64,000 nucleotides of DNA, taken from the NCBI RefSeq assembly GCF_024166365.1, contig NC_064842.1:28863001-28927000 (forward strand), read 5' to 3'. The notes under the pieces are model-generated. The model was not told where the DNA came from. It made no database searches and saw only the letters and a list, made by a program, of their open reading frames with translations. The stretch is from Elephas maximus indicus (Eukaryota > Chordata > Mammalia > Proboscidea > Elephantidae). The translations under genes were made by a program, and so were the position numbers. Below are positions 29,400-41,949 of the stretch, one piece after another. The number at the start of each line of letters is the position of its first letter. Position 1 is the first letter of the stretch.

Positions 29400-30960
29400 T
29401 GCTAAATGGCTTTCAAAGAGGAAGGAGACGTGGTCCCATAATCAAGTTTAATGAGTAGAGAAAATAAGATGTGTAACCATAATTCAAAGGACGATATGAT
29501 AAATAATTGAGAGCATGAGCACCACGTGATAAAAGCTGTGAGTGCAGAGGAAAGGAGGATGGAGAAGACGTCACTAAGCATGGGGCCCTTAAGCAGAGCC
29601 TTGAAGAATAAAGTTGAGCTTTGTCAAAGAGAGATGAGGGGACATTTCAGAAAAAGAATGGTGTCGCAAAGCCATGAGGGCAGAGAAGCCCCCGCCTACA
29701 ACTAGTATTGGGAAAAAGTCCAGTTTGGTAGGAGCAGAGGGTATTCTGAGGTCACATCACAAGAGTCTTCAATGCCAAGGTTTATTTCCTAGGCAATGAG
29801 GAGATGTATCGTGAACGGAAAAATATTAGAACTGTGCATCAAGTGGGTGGTAGGGTGGAAAGAGAGGACAGAGGAGGCAGAAATTCTAATAATATTCCAG
29901 ATGGAGGCAATGAAGGAGGAGTCAAAGTTGACAGAAATTGATGGTGCTGGTAATCGAAATAGAGAGGCCACCAGAATCTGGTCCAGCTGTAGTTAAGGAA
30001 AGGAGCACTGTTTTGGGTATGGTAGATTTGAAATGCCAAGAAGAACACTATATAGGCAACTATGTAGACACCCAGCAGGCACTTGAAAACTTAGGTCAGA
30101 AGAGAGCAAAGAGCTAGAGATCTGGTGTGACTTGCATAGAAATAAAAGAGAATCCATGACCTAAGATGTAGAGACAAAAAAAGAACCAAAAAAGTCAAAG
30201 GAGGATGCGCTAAAGTGGTCATAGTAGCAGGAAAACTGATGGAAGGTCAAGGAAAGAGCTTTAAGAGGGAGGGACTAGATAACCCCGTCCAATGAGGTCT
30301 ATAAAGGCCAATGGAAACCAGAGGTTTATCTGTGGCCTTTTTATAACAGAACAGTGAGAGTGGAGCTGCCTGAGGATGAGCAGTGGGCCATCAGTGAGGA
30401 GAGAGTGATTACAGTCTGTATCTTGAGAAGTTTAGTATTGAAAGGAGAGCAGATAGGGGAACAGCTTACCAGCACGGCAGGGTTAAGGGAAAGTGTTTTA
30501 GTACAATAGCAGAGGGCAAAGAGCCAGTAGAAGAAAGCCATCAGAGATAAAAAGGAGAAAGGATAATTGATGAACAAGATCCCGAAGAGGAAATGAGATT
30601 AACAGTACAGTTGAAGGGCTTAAGCTTGGAAACAAGGAGAAAGGCTTCTTTTGGGACAGAAAAAGAAGACTTAAAATAGGAGAGAAGTTTTGAGTTAGAG
30701 GAGAAGAAAGTCAGGAAGCTCATACCAGATGGCTTGGTATTCTCTCTCAGTAACAAAAGACCAGATTCGGAGCTGGAGGAGAGTGAAAGGTTTAGAACAG
30801 CTGTTATAGGAATAAGATTAAAAAGTCAGCAAGAGGCAAATAAGAAGGTGAAGTCCTGCTCAAATCATAAAACGTAAGCTGTAGGTTATAGGTGATACAG
30901 TTTTGTTACCCTCTTCAGCATCAGGAGGTAACAACAAAAAGGGGAAATGGATAAAGAGAG
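29400..30960 (-). repeat. Probable old L2 LINE segment, purine-rich
   Basis: Phrases such as CTTAAGCAGAGCCTTGAAGA and AGAGCTAGAGATCTGGTGTG resemble the reverse complement of L2 upstream of its 3' end. It is heavily diverged, and its limits are approximate. Confidence 0.4.
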
Positions 30961-31089
30961 GGACTATATAGTGGGCACAATGTCACTGAGAAAGATGAGG
31001 ACATTTCCCTGAATAGACATTAATATGAGCAGATGGCACAGGTTTCAAAAATAGATGTGATGACAGAACAATCTGGATGAAGCAGAGAA

Positions 31090-32906
31090 AAAAATCTATC
31101 TGACCCATTCCTATAGTAATGAGCGATCCAAAATAACATCAAGAAAATTTCCATTTATGACAGTATCAAACTATGAATAAAATACTTAAACTTAACAAAA
31201 AAAATGCAAAACTTATACTCTGAAATCTACAAAACATTATTGAAAATTAAAGGCCTAAAAAAATGGAAAGCTATCCCATGTTCATGGATCAGAAGACTTA
31301 ACTGTTAAGATGGCAGTACTCCCCAAACTAATCTACTGATTCAAATGCAATCCCTATCAAAATCCCCGTTGGCTTTCTTTGCAGAAATTGATGATACTAA
31401 AATTCATATAGAAATGCAAGGGACCCAGAATAGTCAAACAATCTTAAAAAAGAACCAAGTTGGAGGATTCACACTTCCTGATTTCAAAACTTGCTACAAG
31501 ACAGTGTGGTACCGGTACAAGGACAGACATAGAGATCAGTGGAATAGAATTGAGAGTCTAGAAATAAATTCTTACATTTACACACTTACAGTTGATTTTC
31601 AACAAGAACATTCGATGGGGAAGGAAAAGTCTTTTCAACAAATGGTGCTGGGACAACTGGATACCACATGCAAAACAATGAACTTGGGCCCTTACCTCCC
31701 ACCACATATAAAAAATAACTCAAAATGGATCAACGACCTAAATGTAAGAACTGAAAACTATCATACTCCTCAAAGAAAACAAAGATATAAATCTTTACGA
31801 CCCCAGATCAGGTTTCTTATATATGACATCAAAGGCTAAAGCAACCAAGGAAAAAATAGATAAATTGGACTTCATCAAAATTTAAAACTTGTGTGTGAAA
31901 GTTCTGAATTTAAAATACCATAAAAAGACAATCCCTAGGATGGGAGAAAATATTTGCAAATCATGTATTTGATATGGGCCTAATATCCAGAATATATAAA
32001 GAACTCTTACGATCAACAATAAAAAGACAAATAATCCAATTTAAAAGTTGGCAAAGGATCTGAATAGTTATTTCTCCAAGTAAGATATACAAATAGCCAG
32101 TATGCACATGAAAGATGCTCAACATCATCAGCCATTAGAGAAATCAAATATAAACTATGAGCTACCAGTTCAAAGCCACTAAAATGGTTATAATCAAGAC
32201 TATGGACAATAGCAAGTGCTTGCAAAAATGTAGAGAAATTGGAACCCTCACACACTGCTGGTGGAAATATGAAATGGCGTGGCTGATTCGGCAAATGATC
32301 CAGCAGTTCTTCAAAAGGTAAAATAAAGAGGTGCCATATGATCGAGCAATTCCACTCTTAGGTATACCCAAGATAAATAAAAACATGTTTACACAAAAAC
32401 CTGTTCATGAATGTTCACAGCAGCATTATTCAAGATAGCCAAATAGCAGAAACAACCCGAATGCCCATCAACTGATGAGTGAATAAATAAAACGTGGTCT
32501 ATCTATACAATGGACTAGGTATTAGACAACAGAAGGAATGAAGTACTGATACATGCTACAACACGGATGAACCTTGAAAACAGTACACTAAGTGAAAGAA
32601 GCCAGTCATAAAGAACCACATCTTGTATGACTCCTTTTATATGAAATGTCCAGAATAGGCAAGTCCACAGAGACAGAAGGTAGCCTAGTGGATGTCTGGG
32701 ACTGGGGTGGGAAGAATGAGGAGTGACTGCTGAAGGGCACGGGATTCTTTGCAGGGTGATGAAATGATCTAAAATTGATTGTGGTGGTGATTGCACAACT
32801 CTATGAATATCCTAAAAATCACTGAAATGTAAAAATCAAATGGGTGCATTGTATAATATGCTAATTAAGTATCAATAAAGCTGATTTTTTTAAAAAAAAA
32901 AAAAAG
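31090..32906 (+). mobile_element. Old L1 (ORF2 C-terminal part, 3' UTR, poly(A) tail)
   Basis: TCATGGATCAGAAGACTTAA, then ORF2 open for 164 codons at 31345-31839 (reverse-transcriptase C-terminal region), then stops. It ends AATAAAGCTGATTTTTTT and an A-run at 32892-32905. It lies in TBCE intron 8, antisense to that gene, and cannot encode an active enzyme. Confidence 0.9.
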
Positions 32907-33159
32907 AATGGTTCAAGAAATGGGTATCTGAAGGAAGGTTCTCAATTATTGTTAAAACTGACTATTCACTTCAAAATCATGTTTGGAATGAAGACATCTG
33001 GCATCATCACCAGGGTCAATTTATTCATTCCAGTATACTATACATGGTTCAAAAGTAAAGTCTCTAAATGAATTCAAATAAGAATTTCCTAAAGGGAATA
33101 ACTCAATTTAGAAATACCATCATCATTATCATATTTTTATTGAGAAAGTATACATGTTG

Positions 33160-33362
33160 TTGTTAGTTGCCATCAAGTTGATTCTGACTCAAGGTGACAT
33201 CATGGGTGCAGAATAGAACTACGCTATACGGTTTTCAAGGCTGTGACCTTTCGGGAGCAGGTCGCCAGGCCTGTCGTCTGAGGTGCCTCTGACTGGGTTT
33301 GAGCCACCAACCTTTCAGCTAGTAGTCAAGTGCTTAACCGTCTGCGCCACCCAGGGAATCCT
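33160..33362 (-). mobile_element. AfroSINE, longer subtype, full length
   Basis: TGTTGTTAGTTGCCATCAAG tail, TCGGGAGCAGGTCGCCAGG middle, GCGCCACCCAGGGAATCC head, in reverse. A short + strand RTE/SINE tail (TCAAAATTGACTCAACGGCA and CAACAACAA) follows at 33376-33412. Confidence 0.9.
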
Positions 33363-33463
33363 ATAAGTATATATATGAGTCAAAATTGACTCAACGGCAC
33401 CCAACAACAATAAAAAACATTTACTAAGCACTACTGCAATGGGCATTTTAGGAGCAAAATTAC

Positions 33464-33559
33464 CTGGGCAGATGTGCTATTAGAAACAGCTGGTTCTCAC
33501 CAACTGATTGGTTACTAGACAGGTCTAATACCTTGAGCATCTGCAGGACATCAGTCGGC
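33464..33559 (-). CDS. TBCE: TBCE coding exon 8
   Basis: The frame reads PTDVLQMLKVLDLSSNQSVG then ENQLFLIAHLP, with split Arg codons on both sides. LKVLDLSSNQ is the repeat core. The acceptor is TTTCCCACACAG and the donor GTAATT. Confidence 0.96.
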
Positions 33560-34190
33560 CTGTGTGGGAAATACATTTTGTTCAACAGTAATTTAATATC
33601 TTTGTTGTTTTTTTTTTCAAAAACACAGCCTTAAAATACCTTCACTGGCCTATATAATGAAATCATTCTTACTGATAAAATTCAGTATCTTTTTCAATTT
33701 GAATCCTTTAATTGAGAATTTGTTCTAAATCTGCCCACACTTACATTTAACTTTACACAGTAACTAAATGATATTAACAAAAGAGAAAGATGAGGCAATA
33801 ACATACTTAATGTATTTACAGGAACAAGCTTTTTACACATAACTTGGTACGCTCTCCTTAACAATGTTAATTAAAATGCACAATTTGTTACAGCATACCC
33901 TTTGGAACATCCATTTAGAAACAGCAATGATTACTTATTTATTTTAAACTAATAAAATTTACGTCTTCAAAAATATTTAATTCACACTTTTCAATCTGAC
34001 CTGATTTTTCCTAAATTAAAACCAATTGGTGAAGTTTTAGTTTACATTCCAATTTGTGAAGGCAGTAAGAAACATTTTTCTAATTCTTATTTGCAAGTCC
34101 TCTGAAAACGAATGTTAGGTGTAACTGTAACCAATTATTTATTCAAAATGACTAAATGGTGATGGGTACATTTAAGTAAACCCTTCTTAC
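33560..34190. other. TBCE intron 7, AT-rich, no recognised feature
   Basis: Nothing beyond simple T-runs was seen. Confidence 0.5.
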
Positions 34191-34267
34191 CTTTCTGAAA
34201 TGAAAATATTGTCAGACTCAAGGTACAGTTCCTCAAGGACTGGCCACCCAGGGGCGCACTGGAGCAC
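34191..34267 (-). CDS. TBCE: TBCE coding exon 7
   Basis: The frame reads VLQCAPGWPVLEELYLESDN then IFISE plus AG of a split Arg. The acceptor is GCTTCTCCTAG and the donor GTAAGA. LEELYLESDNI is a clear leucine-rich repeat strand. Confidence 0.95.
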
Positions 34268-35489
34268 CTAGGAGAAGCGGTGGCCTCTGTTGGTTGATTG
34301 TTCTCATGTGTCTATGACCATAACCTCCACATGAGTTCAGTTTAGTTACTGTTTTAGAAATAAAGCACCTCACAGACATCTCACTAGAGACTACATTTCA
34401 GGCAAGGAGTGTTTGGTGGGAAGGTGATAAAACATTAAAGGGCCACGTTTTAATGATACACTAGCATACGCCTTTGACGCTCTGAACCAGCACAGTAAGT
34501 ATAAACGTGTCATTTAGGTATATCCTGAACTGTAGTAAGGCAACTACAGTGTTGAACTGGAGGTGCTGATTTAACACATTCTTATTATTTGACATCATTT
34601 GTTTAATCAAGGAAATTGGTGTTAAACACCTTTCCTCAATTCTGGATGCCAATCCAGGTTTGTAAATATACTAATCAGAACAAAATTTCTCAACTATTTC
34701 TAAATTTTCTCACTTGAACTTTGTTGCCATCTCTACCACCTGACTTTTTATCTTCCGTTCCTGTTATGGTACTAAATCTAAACTTGGAGAAGAGTAACTT
34801 ATAACAGAAGGCATACTAGAAAAGAAGGTACACAGCTGATTTTAGCTAAAGGGCAACTAGCCTCCAACTGAGGTGCTTCTGTGGCATTTCACAGATGAAC
34901 AATATTGCTGGCAATGTACTAAACTGCACCTGGCTTTCAAATAAAATATTTTGAGTCTATGTGAAACTGGTAAACTCTCCAAAGAAAATACCAGTACCAC
35001 ATATTAGTTTCAACTGGCTGCAATGCCAAGGATCCACTAGTCTTCTTTTGAGCTCAGTTGAATACAATGAACAGTGAATTATAGTGGCTGAACTTCAAAC
35101 AAAAACAGGATGTGACAGGCTTTCTGCTGCTCAGTCCTGCTCAAAGAACACTTGCAGAAAAACTCAGGTAGATAAAGGCTCGATAAACAGCTAAACCTAA
35201 GGCATTTAGAAGCTCATCACACACAGCTACGGAGACCTGCTGTTTAGAAAGATCCCAGGACAAATCAAAATAAGCAAAGAGAGATAAAATATGAATTCCT
35301 AGATATAAGATTCTACTTATTGCCAATGGTTTTTTAACTCCTTCTGTAAGGCAAGAAAAATAATTTGGTTATTTGGATAACAGGATGATTAAAACGAAGC
35401 CACATTTGTGCTTTGATTCCCTATTAATCAAGAATTTAAAATTGCTTATTACTGGGTTAAAACACACACACACAAAGACATATGATTAC
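34268..35489. other. TBCE intron 6, no recognised repeat
   Basis: Unique-looking AT-rich sequence with a short (CA)n at 35463-35474. Confidence 0.5.
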
Positions 35490-35592
35490 CTCAGCCCATG
35501 TTATTCCTGTTCGATTAAGGACTAAAACCTTCAGTGCAGGAAACATTCCTATTAGAGATGGTGAACCAGAGGGAAACTGTAGTTTATTTTCA
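35490..35592 (-). CDS. TBCE: TBCE coding exon 6 (leucine-rich repeat)
   Basis: After the split Ser the frame reads [20 protein letters not shown], then [14 protein letters not shown], 34 codons. The repeating LxxLxLxxT/N spacing is that of leucine-rich repeats. The acceptor is TCTACACAG and the donor GTAATC. It ends in phase 0. Confidence 0.96.
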
Positions 35593-36841
35593 CTGTGTAG
35601 AAAAAGAAGATACACCGTGCTTATTGCTATGTGAGTAGATCTAACTGAAACAGTCATTGAAAGCAACAATTTGGAATATAATCGAAGGGTTTGGGTTTGT
35701 TTCAACCTTACAATGAAATTCTATTAAAAACAAAGTGAGCCAGACCACCAGTATTTTTCGTATTTTTAATACAAAACGTTTTAGTGTCTGACATGGAAAG
35801 ATGTCATCATAGGGTGAGAGTGGCTTGGTGAGGCCATTCCTGAAAACGTGAGACTCAGGCATTTCTAAGGTTAGCTTTTCAGTTTTCTAAGATGTGGCAA
35901 AATAAAGTCCCATTCTCAAGAGTCTTAGTAACATGCCAGACTGTAGACTGGAATTTTGCTTCTCTAAACACAGACTCTGACCTTTTACTGACAGAATGGA
36001 TGAAATTATTGTCCTTTAAATTGTCTCTCAAGATCTTAATCTCAAAAAGTACTCAATCCTGACAGTCACTTTGAAAAAATATACCTCTAAAAAACACCTG
36101 CCCATATTCCTAGAATAGGAGACACTATGGGTCAAATTACACCTATTCGCCCTATTTGGGAGCAGAACTAATTTAGGCCTGAAGACCTGTTAAACTGTAC
36201 AACTCACGTGTATACTAAGGTTGGTTCACTGGTTCAAGTACAAAAGGGGAACCCTGGCTTAGCCCTTGGATAATTCGGTTCTGAGATTAAAACTTATCAA
36301 ACATTCAGGAAGGCCTGGAAAACTGTGACATTAGTAAAATACGTAGATTAAAGAAAAATCCTTATCAAAATTGAGTTAAACAGTATCCCAATGAAATTAC
36401 TCATTCCTAAAGCAATATAAATGTTAAAAGCTTCAAAATAAGCAAACACTCTTAATAACATCAGTCCCCCTATTTGACTCCCCAGTTAAGTATCACCTCT
36501 TCCAGAGATTCTATCTTTTACAGCCAGGCTTATAAGAAGTATGAAGATCTCATATGGTAACTACCCGACCCTCACCAGATCGAAGGTAAAACACATTTCT
36601 TATTAATGAACCACCTCATGTGACTATTTGAAAGACTATAGTAACCAATGTGCCTTGAAGAATAATTTATGCTTAGATAAATTCAACTAAACCAAAGTCT
36701 GCCTCTCTTAAAACATCTACCAGGAGGCAGCCTGAGGCCCACCCATCTTCCCCACCTCACTTCCACGGAGATGTTGCGAGTGGGCAAGGAGGGATTAGGA
36801 GTTCTGTAGTATTTGACAATTTGGCAACCAAGAGTTCATAC
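35593..36841. other. TBCE intron 5, no recognised repeat
   Basis: Unique-looking sequence. The phase-compatible flanking exons leave no sign of a missed coding exon. Confidence 0.5.
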
Positions 36842-36941
36842 CTGAGATTAAGGACATCCAGGTGTTTAAGCTGGTCCCCAATACGTATCACTTCATCCCA
36901 TGAGGACAACAGGTTTCTTGACAAGTCTAACTTTCTAATAT
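36842..36941 (-). CDS. TBCE: TBCE coding exon 5, starting at a U12-type acceptor
   Basis: With the U12 junction the frame continues [20 protein letters not shown] and so on to HLDVLNL, a leucine-rich repeat. TTTCTTAAC at 36954-36962 (- strand) lies about 12 bases before the AG, as for a U12 branch site. A later AG (TATTAG) would remove the Asn-Ile pair and break phase with exon 4. The donor is GTATGA. Confidence 0.94.
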
Positions 36942-36953
36942 CTAAAAGCACAT

Positions 36954-36962
36954 GTTAAGAAA
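36954..36962 (-). promoter_or_regulatory. U12-type branch site of TBCE intron 4
   Basis: TTTCTTAAC on the - strand differs from the minor-spliceosome branch consensus TTCCTTAAC at one position. It sits about 12 bases before the AG used by coding exon 5. Confidence 0.85.
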
Positions 36963-37719
36963 CAGTAATTTCAAAAGATTCATAAAAGATGAAACAGCCG
37001 TTACCTCTTAATTCTGGAGCATGGAATCTTGAACTTTTCACTTGATAGGCTCTATTCTGCTTTCATGAGCACGTACGACTTTTGTACCTTTTTAAATCAT
37101 CCAACTATTCATTCAGAAACTCAAAGTTCATTGTCATATACTGCAAAATAGAGACATGTATCTACAGCCAAATGAATAAGGACCAAATGTCATCCCCTGA
37201 ACCACGCATTATCAAACAAAAAGACAAAAAAATCAGTGATGGTAATTTTGATTTATTAAGTCCCTAAACGTGTACCGCACACGGGCCTTGCCCTTGGCAC
37301 TGCTTAGCAGTCGAAAGCTTCACGCCAAACTCTGCCCTTCCTGACCAGGGAGTTAAGATACACCACAGACACCCTCAGATCAAGTATCATCTCCAGGGGA
37401 GAGAAGAGGAGTTAGCTGGGAGAAATGGTCAAAGCTGCTAAGAAAAAATTTGAGGATTCAGAGTGTCTCCTGTAGACTGGAAGCAGTTAGTATGACACCT
37501 ACTGCCCCTGGTACAGGAATTCAGAGAAGGGGAAACCAGTGGGACTGAGAGAAAAGGCATGTGCACTGACAGGCAACAGCGACTGCTGGAAAAGAGTGGT
37601 GGCCATGCCACCAGGAAGGGACAGGGCTGAACAGAATTTCCAGGACAGGCAAAAGAGACACGGGGAACGGGGATGGCCCCAGCTACAGGAGGGTCATATA
37701 CACGACTGGATGTGTTTGG

Positions 37720-38470
37720 AAATTCTTCAATTCATTCATCCATTCCACAAATAATTATTGAAGGTCAGGAATACAGCAATGAACAGCAGTCTCAGTCAGG
37801 GGAGAGAGGCAATCAACCAAGTACATCTACGGTGTGTCGGACACATACGTGTGCTCAGAGTGATAAAGGAGAGCAAGCAGAAGAGTGTATGTGAATGTAC
37901 GATACATGTGGTCAGAGGAGACCACCTTCTTTAAGATGACCTTTGGTCAGAGAACTGAAGGAACTGAGGAAATGCCAGGTGGAGGGATTAACAAGAGCAA
38001 AGGCTTTGAGGTAAGAAAGGTTTAGTCTATTACAGAGACAGAGAGCTCTTATGTGGAGGGAGGGGCATGTCAGAAATGAGGTCACATCAAGGTTGCTGGG
38101 GGCCGGGCCAGATCACATAGGGCCTTGCAGGCCACTATAAAGTCTTGCTTGTCTCTGACTGAAATGGGAAGATATTGGAGAGTTTTAAGCAAAAGAGTGA
38201 TGTGACCTGACTTGTGTTTTAAAAGATCACTGCTGCTGTGTGGAGCAGCAGACTGCAGGGAAACAAAGGCAGAGCAGAAAGATGGTCAGGAGTCCCCGCA
38301 ACAATCCAGGTTTGGACCTGACGGGCAGCGTTAGAAGTGGGTGGCAATGCCAGATGTGGCTTCACAACCTGGAAGTGGAGCTGACAGGATTTAGATGTGG
38401 GATGTGAGAAAAAAAGAAGAGTCAAAGATAACTCCAAGGTTTCCGGTCTGTGCAGCTCGAACTGTCATTT
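37720..38470 (-). repeat. L2 LINE 3' end
   Basis: TTCATTCATCCATTCCACAA, GAATACAGCAATGAACAGCA, GGGCCTTGCAGGCCACTATA and GATAACTCCAAGGTTTCC occur in the order of the reverse-complemented L2 3' region. Confidence 0.7.
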
Positions 38471-40702
38471 ACTGGCATGGGTTTATACCACTAGTAGAAT
38501 ACGACCACCAAAGTGAAGATGTCCATCAAACAGAGAAAAAAAATTAAAGTGGAGGCTGACGAGAATGCTGGACACAGCAGACACGGTCTAGGTCAACTCG
38601 GTGCTCCCTCTGCACTGACACAGCCCCACACTACTGCACGATTGCTCTCGGATCACACAGACAGCAAGGTCTGCAGACTGCATGCAACAGCCCTCAGACA
38701 GGGGCTGCTCTTCAACAGAGGGGACCCCTCATGCCGCCCGTCCTCCACTGCCCCGTGTTGCTGACTGATGGTCTCTGCACCTGGGCAGAGACCTGGCACG
38801 GACTGCAGTGTGGATACTTTTCATGCTTCAGTCTGACACTCCAGCCACCTTTCATTTGCCTTAGCCCTGCTGACACCAAGTCATTAGGTTGGTTGGGAAG
38901 GGTTTAAGTCCCATAGTGCTTCACTCACTCACACTTCCCAGGCAAGGGTTACAAGTATCATCATTACTAGTCTGTACAGAGCACATAGACCAGTTACATC
39001 CAGAAATTAACTCTAAACAATGTAACAATTATTAATGCAGTGCTCCTCCATCCCACATACACCCCCAAAATTCAAGAACATCCCGTTGTTATACAGTCTT
39101 GCTCCTTGCAGACACATTTCTTTCCTTTAAATTCAGGTCAGCCGGTGAAGCATGAGGAGGTTCATCTCCACCTAGAGGAGCACTAGGATTTTACATCAGG
39201 GAGGCCCCCAGCATTTCCTCTGCTTTTAGTGATGGTCGAGTGAACAGCCTCAAAGAGGGATCAACCAAGAGATGAGTAGATTGAATACAGATGGCAATAC
39301 TTCAATTTCTGGCAGGAATTCAATCAGGAACTGCAAGACATTCATCACTGCATCTGCAAACATCAACTATGAGTTGATTATCTTACCAAGCCTCATTTCT
39401 ACAAGCCTTAGGGGATTTTTTCTCCAGGAAAGAACAGTATAAGCAACCAATATGCCGATTCTCCAGTACACTGCTGACAACTCATATTAACCAAACAATC
39501 TACATTCCCGAACTGTCCACATCCTGTATGTGGAAAATAACCCTTGAACCACCCAATTCCTGGTTTTCTGAGTAGGCCAGGCAGAATAATGGACGCACCA
39601 GACACCTCTGTGGCATTTTGCCCCTCACCAAATTCGGTTTCCACATCCACGGCAATTCTTCTAACTCAGGGCTGCCGAACCTCCACAGAAAATGACATTT
39701 ATGTAGCGCGCTGGGGTAAGTCGAGGGGGCTGCCCATGGCAGAGACGACCAGCCAGAACGCTCCAGCCACCCCAGGTCCCTAGAGGCCTCCTAGGGCTGA
39801 GGGGGTCAAACAGCAGGCACGCTGGTTGGGGAGCTCGGTACTGTCTGGGCGGTCAGACTATTTTGCTGAAGAGAGCTGAGTGATTATCACTCATATGGCA
39901 TTTCTTCACTCAGGTAAAAATGGTTATAAAATGCTATCTTTTGTATATATTATTATCTAGAAAAAAAAAAGAGATTAGGCAGAGGACCTTTTAAAGTTAC
40001 AGAAAGTCTATCTGATTTGCCTTTGAGGATTTTTTTTTTTCTTACCTCCTACATTTTTAGTTCTGAGTGTAAGAGCAGTATATGCCATCAAAGAAAAAAA
40101 AAAACACAAGAGAAGGTAGAGAAAAGGGATTACAAACTCTGGAAAAGCTTGTTCTAAGGAAGTATAACAAAACTGCACTCAGCTACGTGAAACAGGAACC
40201 TTAATAAAGGGAAGAGTTAATTTTTCTCCCTACCCTAACAAGGGTTTACAAGGCGGCGGTCCAGGGATGATGCAGCGGTCCCAGAAAACGTTCACGTTTC
40301 ACAGGCTCCTTCTGCTTCTCTGCTCTCCCGCTCTGTACTCGACGGCTCTCCTCACACCTGCAAGATGGCTGCAACAGCCCTGAGCATTCTGTCTACATTC
40401 AAGATTGTGAAGAGGGTAAAGGCAACGGGCAAAAGGCGGATGCCAACCAAGTGTGTCCCCTTTAAAAAGCCCCACCTAGCAACATCCACTCTCCATCTTA
40501 TTAGCCAAACTGAACCAAAATGTCACACTTGGATGCAAGGAAGCCTGGGAAGGTAAATAATTTATCTGGGCACTGACTGCCCACAAAAAACTGAGCTGCT
40601 GCTGAAAGAGAGCCAGGGAGAACAGATATTGGGTAGGCAACTCACAGTCTCTAGCACGAGTATCAAATCCAAAGTCAGATTCCAGAAACAAATTATCAGT
40701 GG

Positions 40703-40711
40703 AAAGGATAC
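40703..40711 (-). promoter_or_regulatory. U12-type 5' splice site of TBCE intron 4
   Basis: GTATCCTTT on the - strand is an exact match to the U12-type GT donor core. Using it gives an exon join (CCTA + ATATTAGA) that keeps frame. Confidence 0.88.
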
Positions 40712-40800
40712 TAGGACATGTTTCAGCAATTCCTCCTTTTTCACCAGCACAATTCACTGCACAGTTCCTCAGAGAGATTTCTTGCAACTTGCTCAGCTGA
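40712..40800 (-). CDS. TBCE: TBCE coding exon 4, ending at a U12-type donor
   Basis: The frame reads [20 protein letters not shown] and then KGGIAETCP, the first leucine-rich repeat. The acceptor is TTTTTCATGTAG. No ordinary donor exists where the protein must end. Instead the exon closes CCTA followed by GTATCCTTT (40711-40703), the minor-spliceosome donor consensus. The last codon is completed by AT of the next exon to give Asn. Confidence 0.95.
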
Positions 40801-40982
40801 CTACATGAAAAACACAGACACATGTATGCATAAACATGTACGCTATCCGTCTGCTCTTTAAAAAATTAAAAAGCACTTCAGATGTGTAAAAAGGTATCTA
40901 AAATAATGTAACAATACCACCTAATAAGAAATAAAGCATTACAAACATTACAATATAACTGAGATTTTTTTTCCTTCTCTGT

Positions 40983-41430
40983 GTGAACTGAATTGTGTCC
41001 CCAAAAAGATACGTTGAAGCCCTAACGCCCAGTATCTGTGAATGTGACCTTATTTAGAAATAGGGTCTTTGCAGATGTAATTAGTTAAGAGGAGGTCATA
41101 CTGTACTAGGGTGGTCCCTAAATTCAATATGACTGGGGTCCTCATAAGAAGAGAGGGCACACGGTGACACAGACACAGAGGGAAGACAGCCATGTGAAGG
41201 AGGAGGCAGAGATTGGAGCAATGCAGCTACGAAGCAAAGAATGCCAAAGACTGCCGGCAATCCCCAGAAGTTAGGAAAAGACAAGGATGGATTCTTCCCT
41301 AGAGCCTTTGAAAGGAGCATAGCCCTGCTGACACCTTGGTTTTGGACTTCTAGCTCAGAACTGTTAGACAATAAATTTCTGTTATTTAAAGCAACACAAT
41401 ATACTCCTCAGACATAACCAGTATACTACA
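40983..41430 (+). repeat. MaLR-type (MLT1/MST-like) solo LTR
   Basis: GTGAACTGAATTGTGTCCCC start, GACCTTATTTAGAAATAGGG, CTCATAAGAAGAGAGGGCAC, GACTTCTAGCTCAGAACTGT and AATAAATTTCTGTTATTTAA end. This is an old non-coding retroviral-like LTR; no internal region is seen. Confidence 0.8.
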
Positions 41431-41457
41431 TTTGGTACTTATTTAATCTTAAGCAGC

Positions 41458-41601
41458 CGTTAAGAGCTCGACAGCTAACCAAAATGCCAACAGTTCAAAT
41501 CCATTAGCCACTCCTTGGAAACCCTATGGGGCAGTACTACTCTGTCCTACAGGGTCGCCATGAGTTGGAATTGACTCAAGGGTAACAAGTTTGTTTGTTT
41601 A
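41458..41601 (+). mobile_element. AfroSINE, 5' truncated
   Basis: GTTAAGAGCTCGACAGCTAA to GAGTTGGAATTGACTCAAGG and a T-rich end; the first 20 or so bases are missing. Confidence 0.87.
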
Positions 41602-41949
41602 TAGTATTTTTATATAAAATGAAACGTGATATAAATGGTATTCTACTATATATATGGTGGTATACTTTTACAACGTATTTTTTTTCCTCAACACTATCCA
41701 GTTCAGCTGAGATTTAACTATGGCGACACATGTAGCTTTAGAACATTCATTTTCACACCTTACACCTTATAGTCTTTACTATATGAATGGACCACAATTA
41801 TTTACTCCCCTGTTGACATGGAGATTGTTCCCAACGGTGCTGAAGGAAACACTATCCCATACTTCTCCTTGTACTCATGTGTCAAAGTCCTTCCAGGAAT
41901 ACTCCCTAGAGAATGTGTATCTTTAGCTTTAGTAGATACTCTCATTAGC

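Larger units (their letters stand above)
36942..40711 (-). other. TBCE: TBCE intron 4, U12-type, 3770 bp
   Basis: Bounded by a GTATCCTTT donor and an AG preceded by TTTCTTAAC. Inside lie an L2 segment (37720-38470) and otherwise unique or undetermined sequence, including a GC-richer patch at 40250-40560 that looks like an old interspersed repeat of unknown family. Confidence 0.88.

Noticed and set aside
31345..31839. Open frame of 164 codons on the + strand as a host gene
   Set aside because: It is the remnant of L1 ORF2, followed by the L1 3' UTR and tail.
36932..36941. U2-type acceptor TATTAG for TBCE coding exon 5
   Set aside because: It leaves exon 4 without a compatible GT donor and loses two residues; the U12 pair resolves both problems.
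40250..40560. GC-richer block with AAGATGGCTGC as a promoter or first exon
   Set aside because: It lies in the middle of TBCE intron 4 with no CpG density to speak of, and resembles an old interspersed repeat.
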